NCBI GenBank assembly: GCA_030538675.1
Contig: JAUNTM010000003.1
Span: 2,102-65,819 of the forward strand
Direction: 5' to 3'
Length of the DNA stretch: 63,718 nucleotides
DNA from: Capnocytophaga sp.
GTDB taxonomy: Bacteria; Bacteroidota; Bacteroidia; Flavobacteriales; Flavobacteriaceae
Position 1 is the first letter of the stretch, and each line of letters opens with the position of its first letter. Shown here one piece after another: positions 52,890 through 61,053 of this stretch. The position numbers and the translations under genes are program-made. The notes under the pieces were generated by a model, which saw only the letters and a program-made list of their open reading frames with translations, made no database searches and was not told where the DNA came from.

Positions 52890-52937
52890 AATTTACTTAC
52901 AAAAAAATTTATTTATTATTCTCTTTTTTGAGGGTTG

Positions 52938-52968
52938 CAAAGGTATGATAAAAAATCAAACTTGCAAA
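52938..52968 (-). promoter_or_regulatory. Promoter of the ribosomal super-operon (rpsL)
   Basis: TTTG (rc of 52965-52968), 19 bp, TACCTTTG (rc of 52938-52945), then CAACCC. Both elements match the consensus. It is the only strong promoter I found for the 17-kb cluster. Confidence 0.8.
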
Positions 52969-52996
52969 CTTTAATCCATTAATTTTCAAATATTTT

Positions 52997-53398
52997 TTAT
53001 CCGAAGCGTTTTCGGGAATAGATTTCGGACGGAAAATAGTGGGATTTTGGTTGTGGTTGATTATCAGTCATGTGTGCGGACAAATAATTCCCGGAACTGG
53101 TATAAAAGGCGTTCGATGAGAAAAACGTCTTCTGTGATAACGGAACGATAAAAGGAACGGGGGCTTCTTCAATAAGAGTTTCCAATGAAATACGCATTCC
53201 CATAGTGCGCATCTCAATGCTTTCGGCGGCATCGGCAATTCCTGCCATATTTACTCCGGTACGCGTAATCCCTGCTTTTTCCCTTAAAAATTCACGCGAA
53301 AAATTTTTCCCATGGAATTTGGCTACCATACGCAGACAGGTCGGTCCGCAATCGCGGTAGTCTAACTGTCTGAAGAAAGGAAAATTACTTTTTTTCAA
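52997..53398 (-). pseudogene. Truncated C39-peptidase domain of a peptide exporter
   Basis: C39 domains cut GG leaders from peptides during ABC export. Residues 1-90 match well: FPFFRQLDYRDCGPTCLRMVAKFHG (catalytic Cys) and REKAGITRTGVNMAGIADAAE. After APVPFIV the conserved HWNQxHFVV segment is replaced by PLSQKTFF, so the catalytic His is missing. The rest (about 600 residues of membrane and ATPase domain) is absent. The start is TTG where relatives have ATG. The fragment ends 29 bp from the rpsL promoter, as if a deletion joined the two. It lies 10 bp after the amidohydrolase gene. Confidence 0.8.
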
Positions 53399-53408
53399 CT
53401 TTGGAAAT

Positions 53409-54690
53409 TTAAAAGCCTGTCGTTTTTTTCAAAAACTCGTCTAATTGTTCTTTGTTTATATAATTTCCATTGTAAAACAAACCTGCTATGTTCTCAAGAG
53501 CCTTTATGTTTTCCAACGGATTTTTTATGGTCAAAATAAAATCAGCGTCTTTCCCTACGCCGATTACTCCGTAGTTTTCATTAAAAAAATGTGCGAAATT
53601 AAGCGTTGCACTTTTCAAAATGGCTTGGTTCGTAAGTCCTGCCTTTTGATAAAGTTTCATTTCTTCAAGTAAACCAAAACCGGGCACTATAAACTTCGAA
53701 CTACTATCGGGACTTATCAGCAGTTTTGTCCCCTGTTCTTCAAGTTTTAGGACGACATCCAAACGTTCTTGCATTTCCTTTGCGTAAGCTTCCTTTTCTT
53801 CTTGGAATTTTTCGCTACCCAACTTAGCTCTATATTCTTTTGATTTTTCAGCCCAATCAGCTTTGATTTCTGAAGAAATGAACTCCATTCCTCTTTGGGA
53901 GAGCATTTCGTCAATACCATACTGCCCATACCCAACGGCATACCATTGTAGCGTAGGACAAATATATATGTCTTTCTCTCTTATAAATTGCATTCTCGAA
54001 TCAAAATATTGCGGTTGCCCGACAAGCCCGCCCAAATGTTCTATATATCCATAGGAGTTAAAAGTAAGAGTATCGGAGATTGGTTCTCCTTCTTTATTTA
54101 CGGGAAAATGCCCCCCCAAACTTTACGTTGCTTGATGTCGCTATTGTATTAAACTGACGAAGTAAATCGGCATTTTTAATACTTAGAATTTTCATGAAAT
54201 CGAATTTTTGAGATGCTTTGACATAGTCCTCCAACTCTTTTTCTGTTAAGTCATAGCTCCTGTGCAAAGGTGGCGGCGATATATATAGTTTCGGATAATA
54301 ACTACTCTGTGTGTTATACTTTTTCTTTCGCTCCACATCGCTCCACTCTCCCCTCATTGAGCGTAGTTTTGTTACTCCGTTCGCTAAATTCAGAAGTAGA
54401 AAATTTTCCATATCTAGTTCATCGTTAGGCAAATGCACATGGGCATCTGCAAGTGATGGCATTAGATACATCCCTTGTCCGTCAATAGTTATTGATGAAG
54501 CCAATTTGCTTTTTTTTGCTATTTCGATTATTCTTCCTCCTTTTATAGCTAAGGTTCTATTCTTCAAAACAGTCCCATTTTCCACCGAAACTATATGTAC
54601 ATTTTTAAATATATAGTCGGCTTGCTGTGCCGTAACAGTGGCATAAAAGAAAGTTGTAATCATCCATATTGTAAACCTATTTTTCATCAT
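53409..54690 (-). pseudogene. Secreted amidohydrolase, frameshifted at a G7 tract
   Basis: The first frame begins at MMKNRFTIWMITTFFYATVTA, a signal peptide, and carries the metal-binding DAHVHLP of the amidohydrolase superfamily. It stops shortly after VKFGG. The second frame continues with GHFPVNKEGEP, IEHLGG (His), SPDSSSKFIVPG and the C-terminal GVGKDADFILTIKNP. Seven G (C7 at 54111-54117) sit at the junction; six would give one reading frame of about 427 residues. Imidazolonepropionase/cyclic-dipeptide-type hydrolases share this layout; the substrate is unknown. It starts 1 bp after the preceding gene. Confidence 0.8.
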
Positions 54691-54691
54691 T

Positions 54692-55805
54692 TTAAAACTC
54701 AAAAATTCCTTCTTTTTCTTTCTTTTCAAAATCTTCATACGGATTATATTTTTCAAACTCCATATGGTTAAAATCCAAGTCTCTAAACGACAAATCAAAA
54801 ATTGTAGCTATTCTTGCGTATTTATCTAAAATATCTTTACACTTTTTATCTAAATCCAAATATAATTTCTTGCCTTTGGGTGTATAAACTATATCTAAAT
54901 CTAACAATTCCAATCCCGTACGAAATCGAGGAAATAAGTCAGTGAGTCTTCCTAAAAGTTCGTGTTTTTCCTTTCCGTTTAGAATATTTTTTGCAATAGT
55001 ATATCATGGCATTCCAAACGCTTGTACACGGTATATACTCCATGAAATGCTCCATATACATCTCTATAATCCCACTCTTGCCCTGTTAAATCTCTCATGA
55101 TTGTATTAGGGGCATCTATCTTAAAAAACTCATGCTTATTAAAGGTAATGGCATAAAGAATGTTATGAGCTCCCTGGTGTATCAACTCCTCCACAAAATA
55201 CATCAAAGTAGAATTGGGGGTTGTGTAAAAATACAACATCCCAAAGGTTTCTACGCTTGTAAAGTTAAGTATTTTAGGGTTATTATGTATAAAAATACTT
55301 TTATTTGCAGATTGAAACTCTTCAAAATAAGCAGGAGTATTTACCTTTAACAATTCTATCGCATTTTGCAACAAGTCGCTATAACCTGACCATACGGATG
55401 TATACGCAGGATAACGATTCATAATATGCCCCTTATAATATTCAAACAAATAAGGGTGTAGCAATGGATGTAGTTCTTTAATAATTTCTAATCCATCTAT
55501 GGATAGAATACCTTCCACTAATTTTTTATTTTCATCGAAATAGCCTACGTTTGGAATGTATGCGATTCCGTTTTTGTTATAAGAATATTCAGAGGCTCTT
55601 TTTCTGTAAAATAGCCCTGTAATATTTCGTTTAACATAGTTGGCTGGAAAAAATCTTTACCTTTACTGTTAAAATACGCAAATAGCAACGGTTCTTGAAA
55701 AACTCTTTCATTTTCAAAATCTAATTTTTCCGCCAGCTTAGGATTCTCTTTTATAAGTAGAAGTGGTATTATCTCTTCGATAAGTTTTTTCTGTGATAAG
55801 TTTTT
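54692..55805 (-). pseudogene. HQxxH protein resembling HExxH-type peptide-modifying enzymes, two frameshifts
   Basis: Three frame segments read as one protein of about 360 residues: KLIEEIIPLLLIKENPKLAE..., then EYSYNKNGIAYIPNVGYF..., then NGKEKHELLGRLTDLFPRF... Single bases are missing in A runs at 55599-55603 and 54987-54992. The centre has YFVEELIHQGAHNILYAI and later VYGAFHGVYTVYKRL, that is HQxxH plus a downstream His. This pattern resembles aKG-HExxH peptide beta-hydroxylases of RiPP clusters, with Gln in place of Glu; the assignment is tentative. No in-frame ATG precedes it, and its first codons overlap the metallopeptidase gene near a 16-bp tandem duplication (AAAAAACTTATC twice). Confidence 0.55.
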
Positions 55806-56904
55806 TCAATGTTTCATGCAAATACCCGTTGAGTTCCTTTCCATTAGTTACTCCAATGATGTTTTTTACTGCCAAAAGCAACTCTTCGCTGCTCTTCCCC
55901 CTGCCTATCAATTCAAAAAGCACCGTTTTCCCAAAACGATTATGTATTACATAACACAAAAGTGCTCCAAAAGCATTTTGAAATGTTATGGTATCATTGA
56001 TAGCCAGCCATTTGTCTTCTCTGAATGTTTCTACAAGATTAATCGGGTTTTTCGATGTAAAGCGATAAAAGCCCTCCATATATTCATAAAAAGACAATCC
56101 TTGAGCACCTCCCAAGTACGTTGCCAAACCTTCGTCCATGACATGGTGTTTGTTCTTGAACTTTTCGTAGGTATACAGATGTACCACCTCGTGCGGATAA
56201 AAAGACGACCCATTGCCGGAAAAAATAATTTTTAGCCCGGGAAATGTTTCGCCTCCGTATTTTCCTCCCAAAGCCATATCCGTGTCAAAGCGAAAACCCC
56301 GGCGGTTCTTCATTGCTACGTAATCCGCAAATACAGAGTAAGTATACGCCAATTGGGGAATCTCAAAAAAAGCTGCCATTTTTTTATTGAACATCTCTGC
56401 TTTCCGCATGTCCGTTCTTTTCAAATACTTTTTATCACTACCGTAATAAGTAACATCTTTCATTTTTTTAAACACGAAATTGTCTTTCTGTTTATTGAAA
56501 ATATTCTCAAACCGCAAGTTTTGATTGACTATCAACGTATAAACGACATACAGCCTATCCGTATACTCAGTTTCTCCAAGCCATGCCAACGTTACGTAAC
56601 AATCATTACCTTCAAAATTCATAGCCAAAACCGTAGGCATATAGCCCTCTTTCGCTTTTTGCCTCAAGCCTGACAAATCTATGTACGGTACAAAAAACGA
56701 CGAGACGGGATTTTCCCAAAAGAAATTTTCTTCTATATTTACTTTTGAAAAATAGCCATCCAATTCTTTTAGCACGGCTTTCTGTTGCTCTTTTTTTGTT
56801 TCGTAAAACAGGAAATCATGGTTTACTGCGATATTTTCAAACGTACCCTCTTGTGAATACAAAATTACCGGCAAAAGCAAGAGTGTGTATTTTAGCAATT
56901 TCAT
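55738..56904 (-). CDS. Secreted gluzincin-type metallopeptidase
   Basis: 388 residues from ATG 56902-56904. Signal peptide MKLLKYTLLLLPVILYS. The zinc site is SFYPHEVVHLYTYEKF (HEVVH, about residue 238), with the third ligand probably in MDEGLATYLGG 20 residues later, the gluzincin spacing. About 220 residues of unassigned N-terminal sequence (for example TVLAMNFEGNDCYVTLAWLGE) precede it. The protease would act in the periplasm or outside the cell. It is the first large gene after the GG-leader peptide. Its last 15 codons follow a 16-bp tandem duplication, so the natural C-terminus may be altered. Confidence 0.78.
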   Translation of the reverse strand: MKLLKYTLLLLPVILYSQEGTFENIAVNHDFLFYETKKEQQKAVLKELDGYFSKVNIEENFFWENPVSSFFVPYIDLSGLRQKAKEGYMPTVLAMNFEGNDCYVTLAWLGETEYTDRLYVVYTLIVNQNLRFENIFNKQKDNFVFKKMKDVTYYGSDKKYLKRTDMRKAEMFNKKMAAFFEIPQLAYTYSVFADYVAMKNRRGFRFDTDMALGGKYGGETFPGLKIIFSGNGSSFYPHEVVHLYTYEKFKNKHHVMDEGLATYLGGAQGLSFYEYMEGFYRFTSKNPINLVETFREDKWLAINDTITFQNAFGALLCYVIHNRFGKTVLFELIGRGKSSEELLLAVKNIIGVTNGKELNGYLHETLKKLITEKTYRRDNTTSTYKRES

Positions 56905-56970
56905 TTTGCAAAACAAGTTGCTTTAAAGACATTGAGAAACAACTTTAAAGCAACCTATATAAATTTAAAT

Positions 56971-57150
56971 TTAATAACGAGGACGATGAGGATCAAGTCG
57001 GTCTTTCACACTTTCGAAAAAAACACGAGTTCCTCCTCCGCTGTCATGACATGCATTTTCAGTCCCACCAGAGATAGTCTTTAGCAAATCTTTTGAAGCG
57101 ACAACTTCAGCTTTCTTTTTGATTTCATCAAGAGTAAGTTTCTTTTTCAT
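56971..57150 (-). CDS. Double-glycine leader peptide (candidate secreted natural-product precursor)
   Basis: 59 residues, ATG 57148-57150, TAA 56971-56973. A charged helical leader MKKKLTLDEIKKKAEVVASK runs to LLKTISGG, the classic GG cleavage site for C39 proteases. The core has 30 residues: TENACHDSGGGTRVF then FESVKDRLDPHRPRY, with one Cys, two His and three Gly in a row. Leaders of this type fit the Bacteroidota GG-type natural-product precursors. It is followed after 66 bp by the metallopeptidase and further genes on the same strand. No maturation product can be predicted. Confidence 0.7.
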   Translation of the reverse strand: MKKKLTLDEIKKKAEVVASKDLLKTISGGTENACHDSGGGTRVFFESVKDRLDPHRPRY

Positions 57151-57543
57151 GATTGTCTTTTTTTAAATTAAACAAAATGTTAAATTAAGATCTTCGTTAC
57201 TTCAATACAAAAATGTTTGCGCGCTAACTATCAGTATTTCAACAACTAAATGTCCTACTTCGAAAATGTATACATTTTTATATATAACAAAACTACAATG
57301 AAATTATAAATAAAATATAAATTTTTAAATCGAAAATTAATGGATTTCAACGGAAAAAATAGTTCTATGTTACTTCACTGTCCAACTTTCTTTTATTTCA
57401 TCTCTCAATAAAAGAAGTAATGCAGTTTTTAACTATTCTTCTCCTCTCGTGTAGCAATCAATGTTTTTCCGTCATTTTTTATCTCCAAAAGCAATCCTCT
57501 ATAAACCGTTCACATTGCGGACTAATTCTAATGCCACCTCTAC
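57151..57543. other. 393-bp spacer upstream of the precursor peptide
   Basis: AT-rich. Contains a perfect 16-bp palindrome AAAATGTATACATTTT (57264-57279). Its right end (about 57430-57543, minus strand) looks like remains of coding sequence: after the TPR stop codon the same frame reads VEVALELVRNVNGL, and a shifted frame continues YRGLLLEIKNDGKTLIATRE to a stop. No consensus promoter was found for the precursor. Confidence 0.45.
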
Positions 57544-58320
57544 TCACCATATTAATTGGTAGGGATACCTTTCGTACGCCACATTATCCTCATTGATAGT
57601 GTAGCCTTTGGCTGCGTATTCTTGTGCCTGCTTGTTTAGCTCAATACCTTTTTCCGCTTGCCCTATGTAAAACAAACAGATACTCTTGTAAAACAACACT
57701 TCCGAAAATTGTGGATATTGTACAAGCGATTTGTCAAAAGCAACAATAGCTTCCTCCCATTTCCCGAGTTCAAACTTAGCAATTCCCAAATAAAACAAAT
57801 CCAGATAATGTGCCGACCCCATTCCTTTTTCCTGCTCCCAAATATCATCTTGAAAAACACTCTCAGCTTTCTCAAAATCATTTAATTGCAAATATGAGAG
57901 CCCGATATAAAAACGATAGGTATGATCCATCTCGTTCCCATTGCCAAACAACCCAATACACCTTTCGAAATCCTCAATAGCGTCCTCATATTTTTTTATA
58001 AAAATGCACTTGATAAATCCCCGATAAGGCAGCCACCGCTGTTCGTCCAATGCTACGGCTTTATCCAGATAAGGCATCCCGATGCTGTATTTTTGCATTT
58101 TGAAATACGGCATTGCTTTTTTCTGCCACAAAACGGCATTCGTACTATCTTTTTCAATAGCACTATCTAAACAGTCTTGCCATGACTTCATTTGGTATAC
58201 GTAATTATACACTTCCGTACAATTATTACCACGTTCCTGCTGGGCGTAGATTTTTATTATAAAACCCACACAACAGAAAAGTAAAAGCATTGTTCTATGA
58301 AATTTCGTTTGTTCTATCAC
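57544..58320 (-). CDS. Secreted tetratricopeptide repeat protein
   Basis: 258 residues. A signal peptide (MLLLFCCVGFIIKIYA, from the internal Met at residue 11, or with the ten-residue extension) is followed by QQERGNNC. At least five helical repeats follow, e.g. AVLWQKKAMPYFKMQKYSIGMPYLDKA and DLFYLGIAKFELGKWEEAIVAFDKSL. TPRs bind proteins, here presumably in the periplasm. It is the first gene of the array that includes the GG peptide. The stop TGA directly follows a Trp codon, and readable sequence continues beyond it, so an ancestral TGG is possible. Confidence 0.75.
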   Translation of the reverse strand: MIEQTKFHRTMLLLFCCVGFIIKIYAQQERGNNCTEVYNYVYQMKSWQDCLDSAIEKDSTNAVLWQKKAMPYFKMQKYSIGMPYLDKAVALDEQRWLPYRGFIKCIFIKKYEDAIEDFERCIGLFGNGNEMDHTYRFYIGLSYLQLNDFEKAESVFQDDIWEQEKGMGSAHYLDLFYLGIAKFELGKWEEAIVAFDKSLVQYPQFSEVLFYKSICLFYIGQAEKGIELNKQAQEYAAKGYTINEDNVAYERYPYQLIW

Positions 58321-58404
58321 GAATACGGATGATTTTAAGTTTCAATGACAGACAGTATTTTACCTTACATCAAAACACATTTTTCACAAACCTACAAAAA
58401 AAAC

Positions 58405-58434
58405 TTGCACAATCAAAAAATCCTCTTAATTTTG
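58405..58434 (+). promoter_or_regulatory. Promoter of the TPP-riboswitch transcript
   Basis: TTG (58405-58407), 19 bp, TAATTTTG (58427-58434), then CACCAC. Transcription would begin just ahead of the riboswitch. The rest of the 309-bp gap 58321-58629 is the riboswitch and a 105-nt AT-rich leader without a clear terminator. Confidence 0.75.
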
Positions 58435-58441
58435 CACCACA

Positions 58442-58523
58442 TCTCGAAGGGGTGCCATATCGGCTGAGATTATACCCGTTGAACTTGGGCAGGTAATGCT
58501 GCCAAAGGAACATAAGGCTTCGT
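58442..58523 (+). ncRNA. TPP riboswitch (THI element)
   Basis: The conserved blocks appear in order: GGGGTGC, CTGAGATTATACCC, GAACTTG, then GGTAATGC and CAAAGGAA. A closing CGAAG/CTTCG stem (about 58444-58448 and 58518-58522) completes the three-way junction. It binds thiamine pyrophosphate and shuts off the gene downstream when thiamine is plentiful. With no terminator visible before the ATG, control of translation start is more likely than termination. Confidence 0.93.
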
Positions 58524-58629
58524 GCCATCACTAAATTGTGCAATCATCGCAAGGGTAAGCGGTGTATTGTGAATTTTATCAACCAAACCAAATAATTCCC
58601 CCTTTTATTTGTAAAAATTATTTTTTACA

Positions 58630-60774
58630 ATGAAAAAGTTACTTTTTCTGAGCTTGACAGCAAGTTTCGCAACGGTTGCTGCCCAAGAGAACCATCTTTC
58701 TGTTGCCGAAAAAACCAACGATTCGCTGCCGAAAACCATCACTTTGGACGAAGTCCTCGTGTCGGCGGTGCGGGCAAAATCCACGCTTCCCGTTACGTTT
58801 TCCAACATCAGCAAACAAGAATTGCAAAAACGCAATCTCGGGCAGGACATTCCCGTACTGATGGGCTATCTGCCGAACGTAACCTTCTCGACCAATGCGG
58901 GTAGCAACGTGGGAAGCTCGATGCTCAACGTGCGGGGAAGCGACTCGTACCGCACCAACATAACCATCAACGGCATCCCGTACAACGACTCGGAGTCGCA
59001 CATCACCGTGTGGGAAAACATTTCCGACTTTGCATCCTCAGTGGAAAGCCTTCAATTGCAACGTGGCGTAGGAACCTCCACCAACGGTTCGGCGGCGTTC
59101 GGGGCGAGCTTGAACTTACTTACCGATGCCGTTTCCGAAAATGCTTACGCCGAAATCTCGAACACTTTCGGAAGCTATAACACGCAGAAACACAGTGTCA
59201 AAGCATCGACGGGAAAACTCAATGACCGCTTTGAAGTTTCGGCACGGCTTTCCAAAATAACTTCCGACGGCTATATCGAGCGGGCATCGTCCGACTTAAA
59301 ATCGTATTTCCTGCAAGGGGCGTATTCGCACAAAAACACGCTCATCAAAGCCCTGATTTTCGGCAATGTGGAACACACGTACATCACGTGGAACGGCATC
59401 GGCAAGGCTACGATGGACAAAAACCGCCGTTTCAATTGGTCGGGTTACATAGGGGATGATGCCAACGGAAATCCGCTTTTTTATGAAAATGAAAAAGACA
59501 ATTACTGGCAAGACCATTCGCAACTGCATTGGTCGCAACAATGGACACCGAACTGGACGACCAACCTCGCTTTCCACTACACCAAAGGAAAAGGTTTTTA
59601 TGAAAATTACGAAAACGGAAGATTTACAAAATACGGTTTGCCGGAACTCACTCCGGGCGGCAGAACGGATGTAATTGTCGAAAAATGGCTTGCTAATGAT
59701 TTTTATGGTACAACATTTTCTGCCAATTACATTTCCAATAAAATAGATTTTATCTTCGGCGGGGCGGCAAACCAATATGACGGACGGCATTTCCGACAAG
59801 TGCTGTGGGCAAAAGAACCCGTTCCCTTCGGGTACAAACACATTTACACCGATGAAGATACGGTAAAAAAAGAGGCTTCCGCCTTCGCAAAAATCACCTA
59901 TCAACTTTCGGACAAATGGCAGTTTTTTGCCGATTTGCAATACCGTCATATTTATTACCAATCGCCTGCTTATGAAGTTGATACCAACTTTAATTTTATC
60001 AATCCGAAGGCGGGAATTACCTACACCGCCAATGCCGCCAACGCGTTTTATCTTTCGTACGGAAAAGCCTCACGCGAGCCGAACCGTGCCGACTTCAAAG
60101 ACAATTATCCGCTCAAGCCCAAAGCCGAACATCTGAACGATTTCGAATTCGGGTGGCGGTTTGCTTCGCCGAAAACGAAAATCAACGCCAACCTGTATTA
60201 TATGGCTTACAAAGACCAGTTGGTGCTTACCGGCGAACTCAACGATACAAATTATCCGATACGAACCAATAGCGGCGACAGCTATCGTGCCGGAATTGAG
60301 GTTGATGCGGTAGTGCTTCTTTCGGATAAATGGACGTGGCGACCCAACGTTTCGGTAAGCCGGAACAAAAACCGTGATTTTATTTTGTCAGAAGAAAATA
60401 CTGCCGGACAAACGATTTTCCGCAATCTGGGCAATACGAATATTTCGTATTCGCCGAATGTTGTTGCCGGAAACATCATCACGTTTGAGCCGATACCGAA
60501 TTTGCAACTTTCGTTATTGTCAAAATTCGTCGGAAGCCAATACATTACCAACACCGATGACGATGCGGCGAAATTGGACAGCTATTTCGTAAACGACCTG
60601 AGTGCGAATTACACCATTTATCCTAAAAAAATACTGAAATCGGTTCAGTTTTCGGTCATCGGGAATAATGTTTTAAATCAAAAATATGTTGCTTATGCTG
60701 CCTGGTGGGGCGAAGCGTATTATTTCCCGCAGGCGGAAACCAACGTTTTGGCAGGCGTAACGCTGCGGTTTTAA
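58630..60774 (+). CDS. TonB-dependent receptor under TPP control (likely thiamine or precursor uptake)
   Basis: 714 residues. Signal peptide MKKLLFLSLTASFATVAAQ. The plug starts at TITLDEVLVSAVRAKSTLPVTF and has VRGSDSYRTNITINGIPYNDSESH. The barrel ends in the aromatic strand NVLAGVTLRF, with the family motif SYGKASREPNRADF near 480 and GNNVLNQKYVAYAAWW near the end. Thiamine-regulated receptors of this kind import thiamine or its phosphates across the outer membrane; the riboswitch is the basis for that inference. It stands alone; no cytoplasmic-membrane thiamine carrier follows. Confidence 0.93.
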   Translation: MKKLLFLSLTASFATVAAQENHLSVAEKTNDSLPKTITLDEVLVSAVRAKSTLPVTFSNISKQELQKRNLGQDIPVLMGYLPNVTFSTNAGSNVGSSMLNVRGSDSYRTNITINGIPYNDSESHITVWENISDFASSVESLQLQRGVGTSTNGSAAFGASLNLLTDAVSENAYAEISNTFGSYNTQKHSVKASTGKLNDRFEVSARLSKITSDGYIERASSDLKSYFLQGAYSHKNTLIKALIFGNVEHTYITWNGIGKATMDKNRRFNWSGYIGDDANGNPLFYENEKDNYWQDHSQLHWSQQWTPNWTTNLAFHYTKGKGFYENYENGRFTKYGLPELTPGGRTDVIVEKWLANDFYGTTFSANYISNKIDFIFGGAANQYDGRHFRQVLWAKEPVPFGYKHIYTDEDTVKKEASAFAKITYQLSDKWQFFADLQYRHIYYQSPAYEVDTNFNFINPKAGITYTANAANAFYLSYGKASREPNRADFKDNYPLKPKAEHLNDFEFGWRFASPKTKINANLYYMAYKDQLVLTGELNDTNYPIRTNSGDSYRAGIEVDAVVLLSDKWTWRPNVSVSRNKNRDFILSEENTAGQTIFRNLGNTNISYSPNVVAGNIITFEPIPNLQLSLLSKFVGSQYITNTDDDAAKLDSYFVNDLSANYTIYPKKILKSVQFSVIGNNVLNQKYVAYAAWWGEAYYFPQAETNVLAGVTLRF

Positions 60775-60792
60775 GTTTTTTTATTTTTAAAA

Positions 60793-60976
60793 CAACGTGA
60801 GTTCGGTGTAAGAAAACTTTGTAAATCAATGTGTTAGCCCTCACCCCCGACCCCTATATCTCATTTTTATTATTTTAGATTTTGGTTTCGATGAATCTTC
60901 GATTTCCGAGGGTGAGGGGTCGGGGGTGAGGGAATTAAAGTATTGATTTTCAGAATTTTTACATCAAAACACGTTG
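60793..60976. repeat. Intergenic inverted-repeat element, copy C
   Basis: 184 bp bounded by CAACGTG/CACGTTG, with a perfect 18-bp inner inverted repeat CCCTCACCCCCGACCCCT (60838-60855) and its complement (60915-60932). A further pair GTAAATCAAT/ATTGATTTTC sits between the ends and the inner repeat. The left end GTGAGTTCGGTGTAAGAAAA is shared with copy B, and TGTAAATCAAT...AGCCCTC with copy A. It encodes nothing I recognise. Confidence 0.65.
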
Positions 60977-60993
60977 CTACTAAGGTATTTAAC

Positions 60994-61029
60994 ACAAAAA
61001 ACGCTCTCCATACGGAAAGCGTTTTTTGT
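60994..61029. terminator. Bidirectional terminator
   Basis: ACAAAAAACGCT pairs with AGCGTTTTTTGT around a CTCCATACGGA loop. It serves the convergent TonB-receptor and lipoprotein genes. Confidence 0.85.
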
Positions 61030-61053
61030 AATGAAAAATTCTTTAAAAGAATG

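Noticed and set aside
53409-54119. Second half of the amidohydrolase as an independent gene
   Set aside because: It lacks a signal peptide and the HxH metal motif and begins exactly at the homopolymer break; it is the 3' part of one gene.
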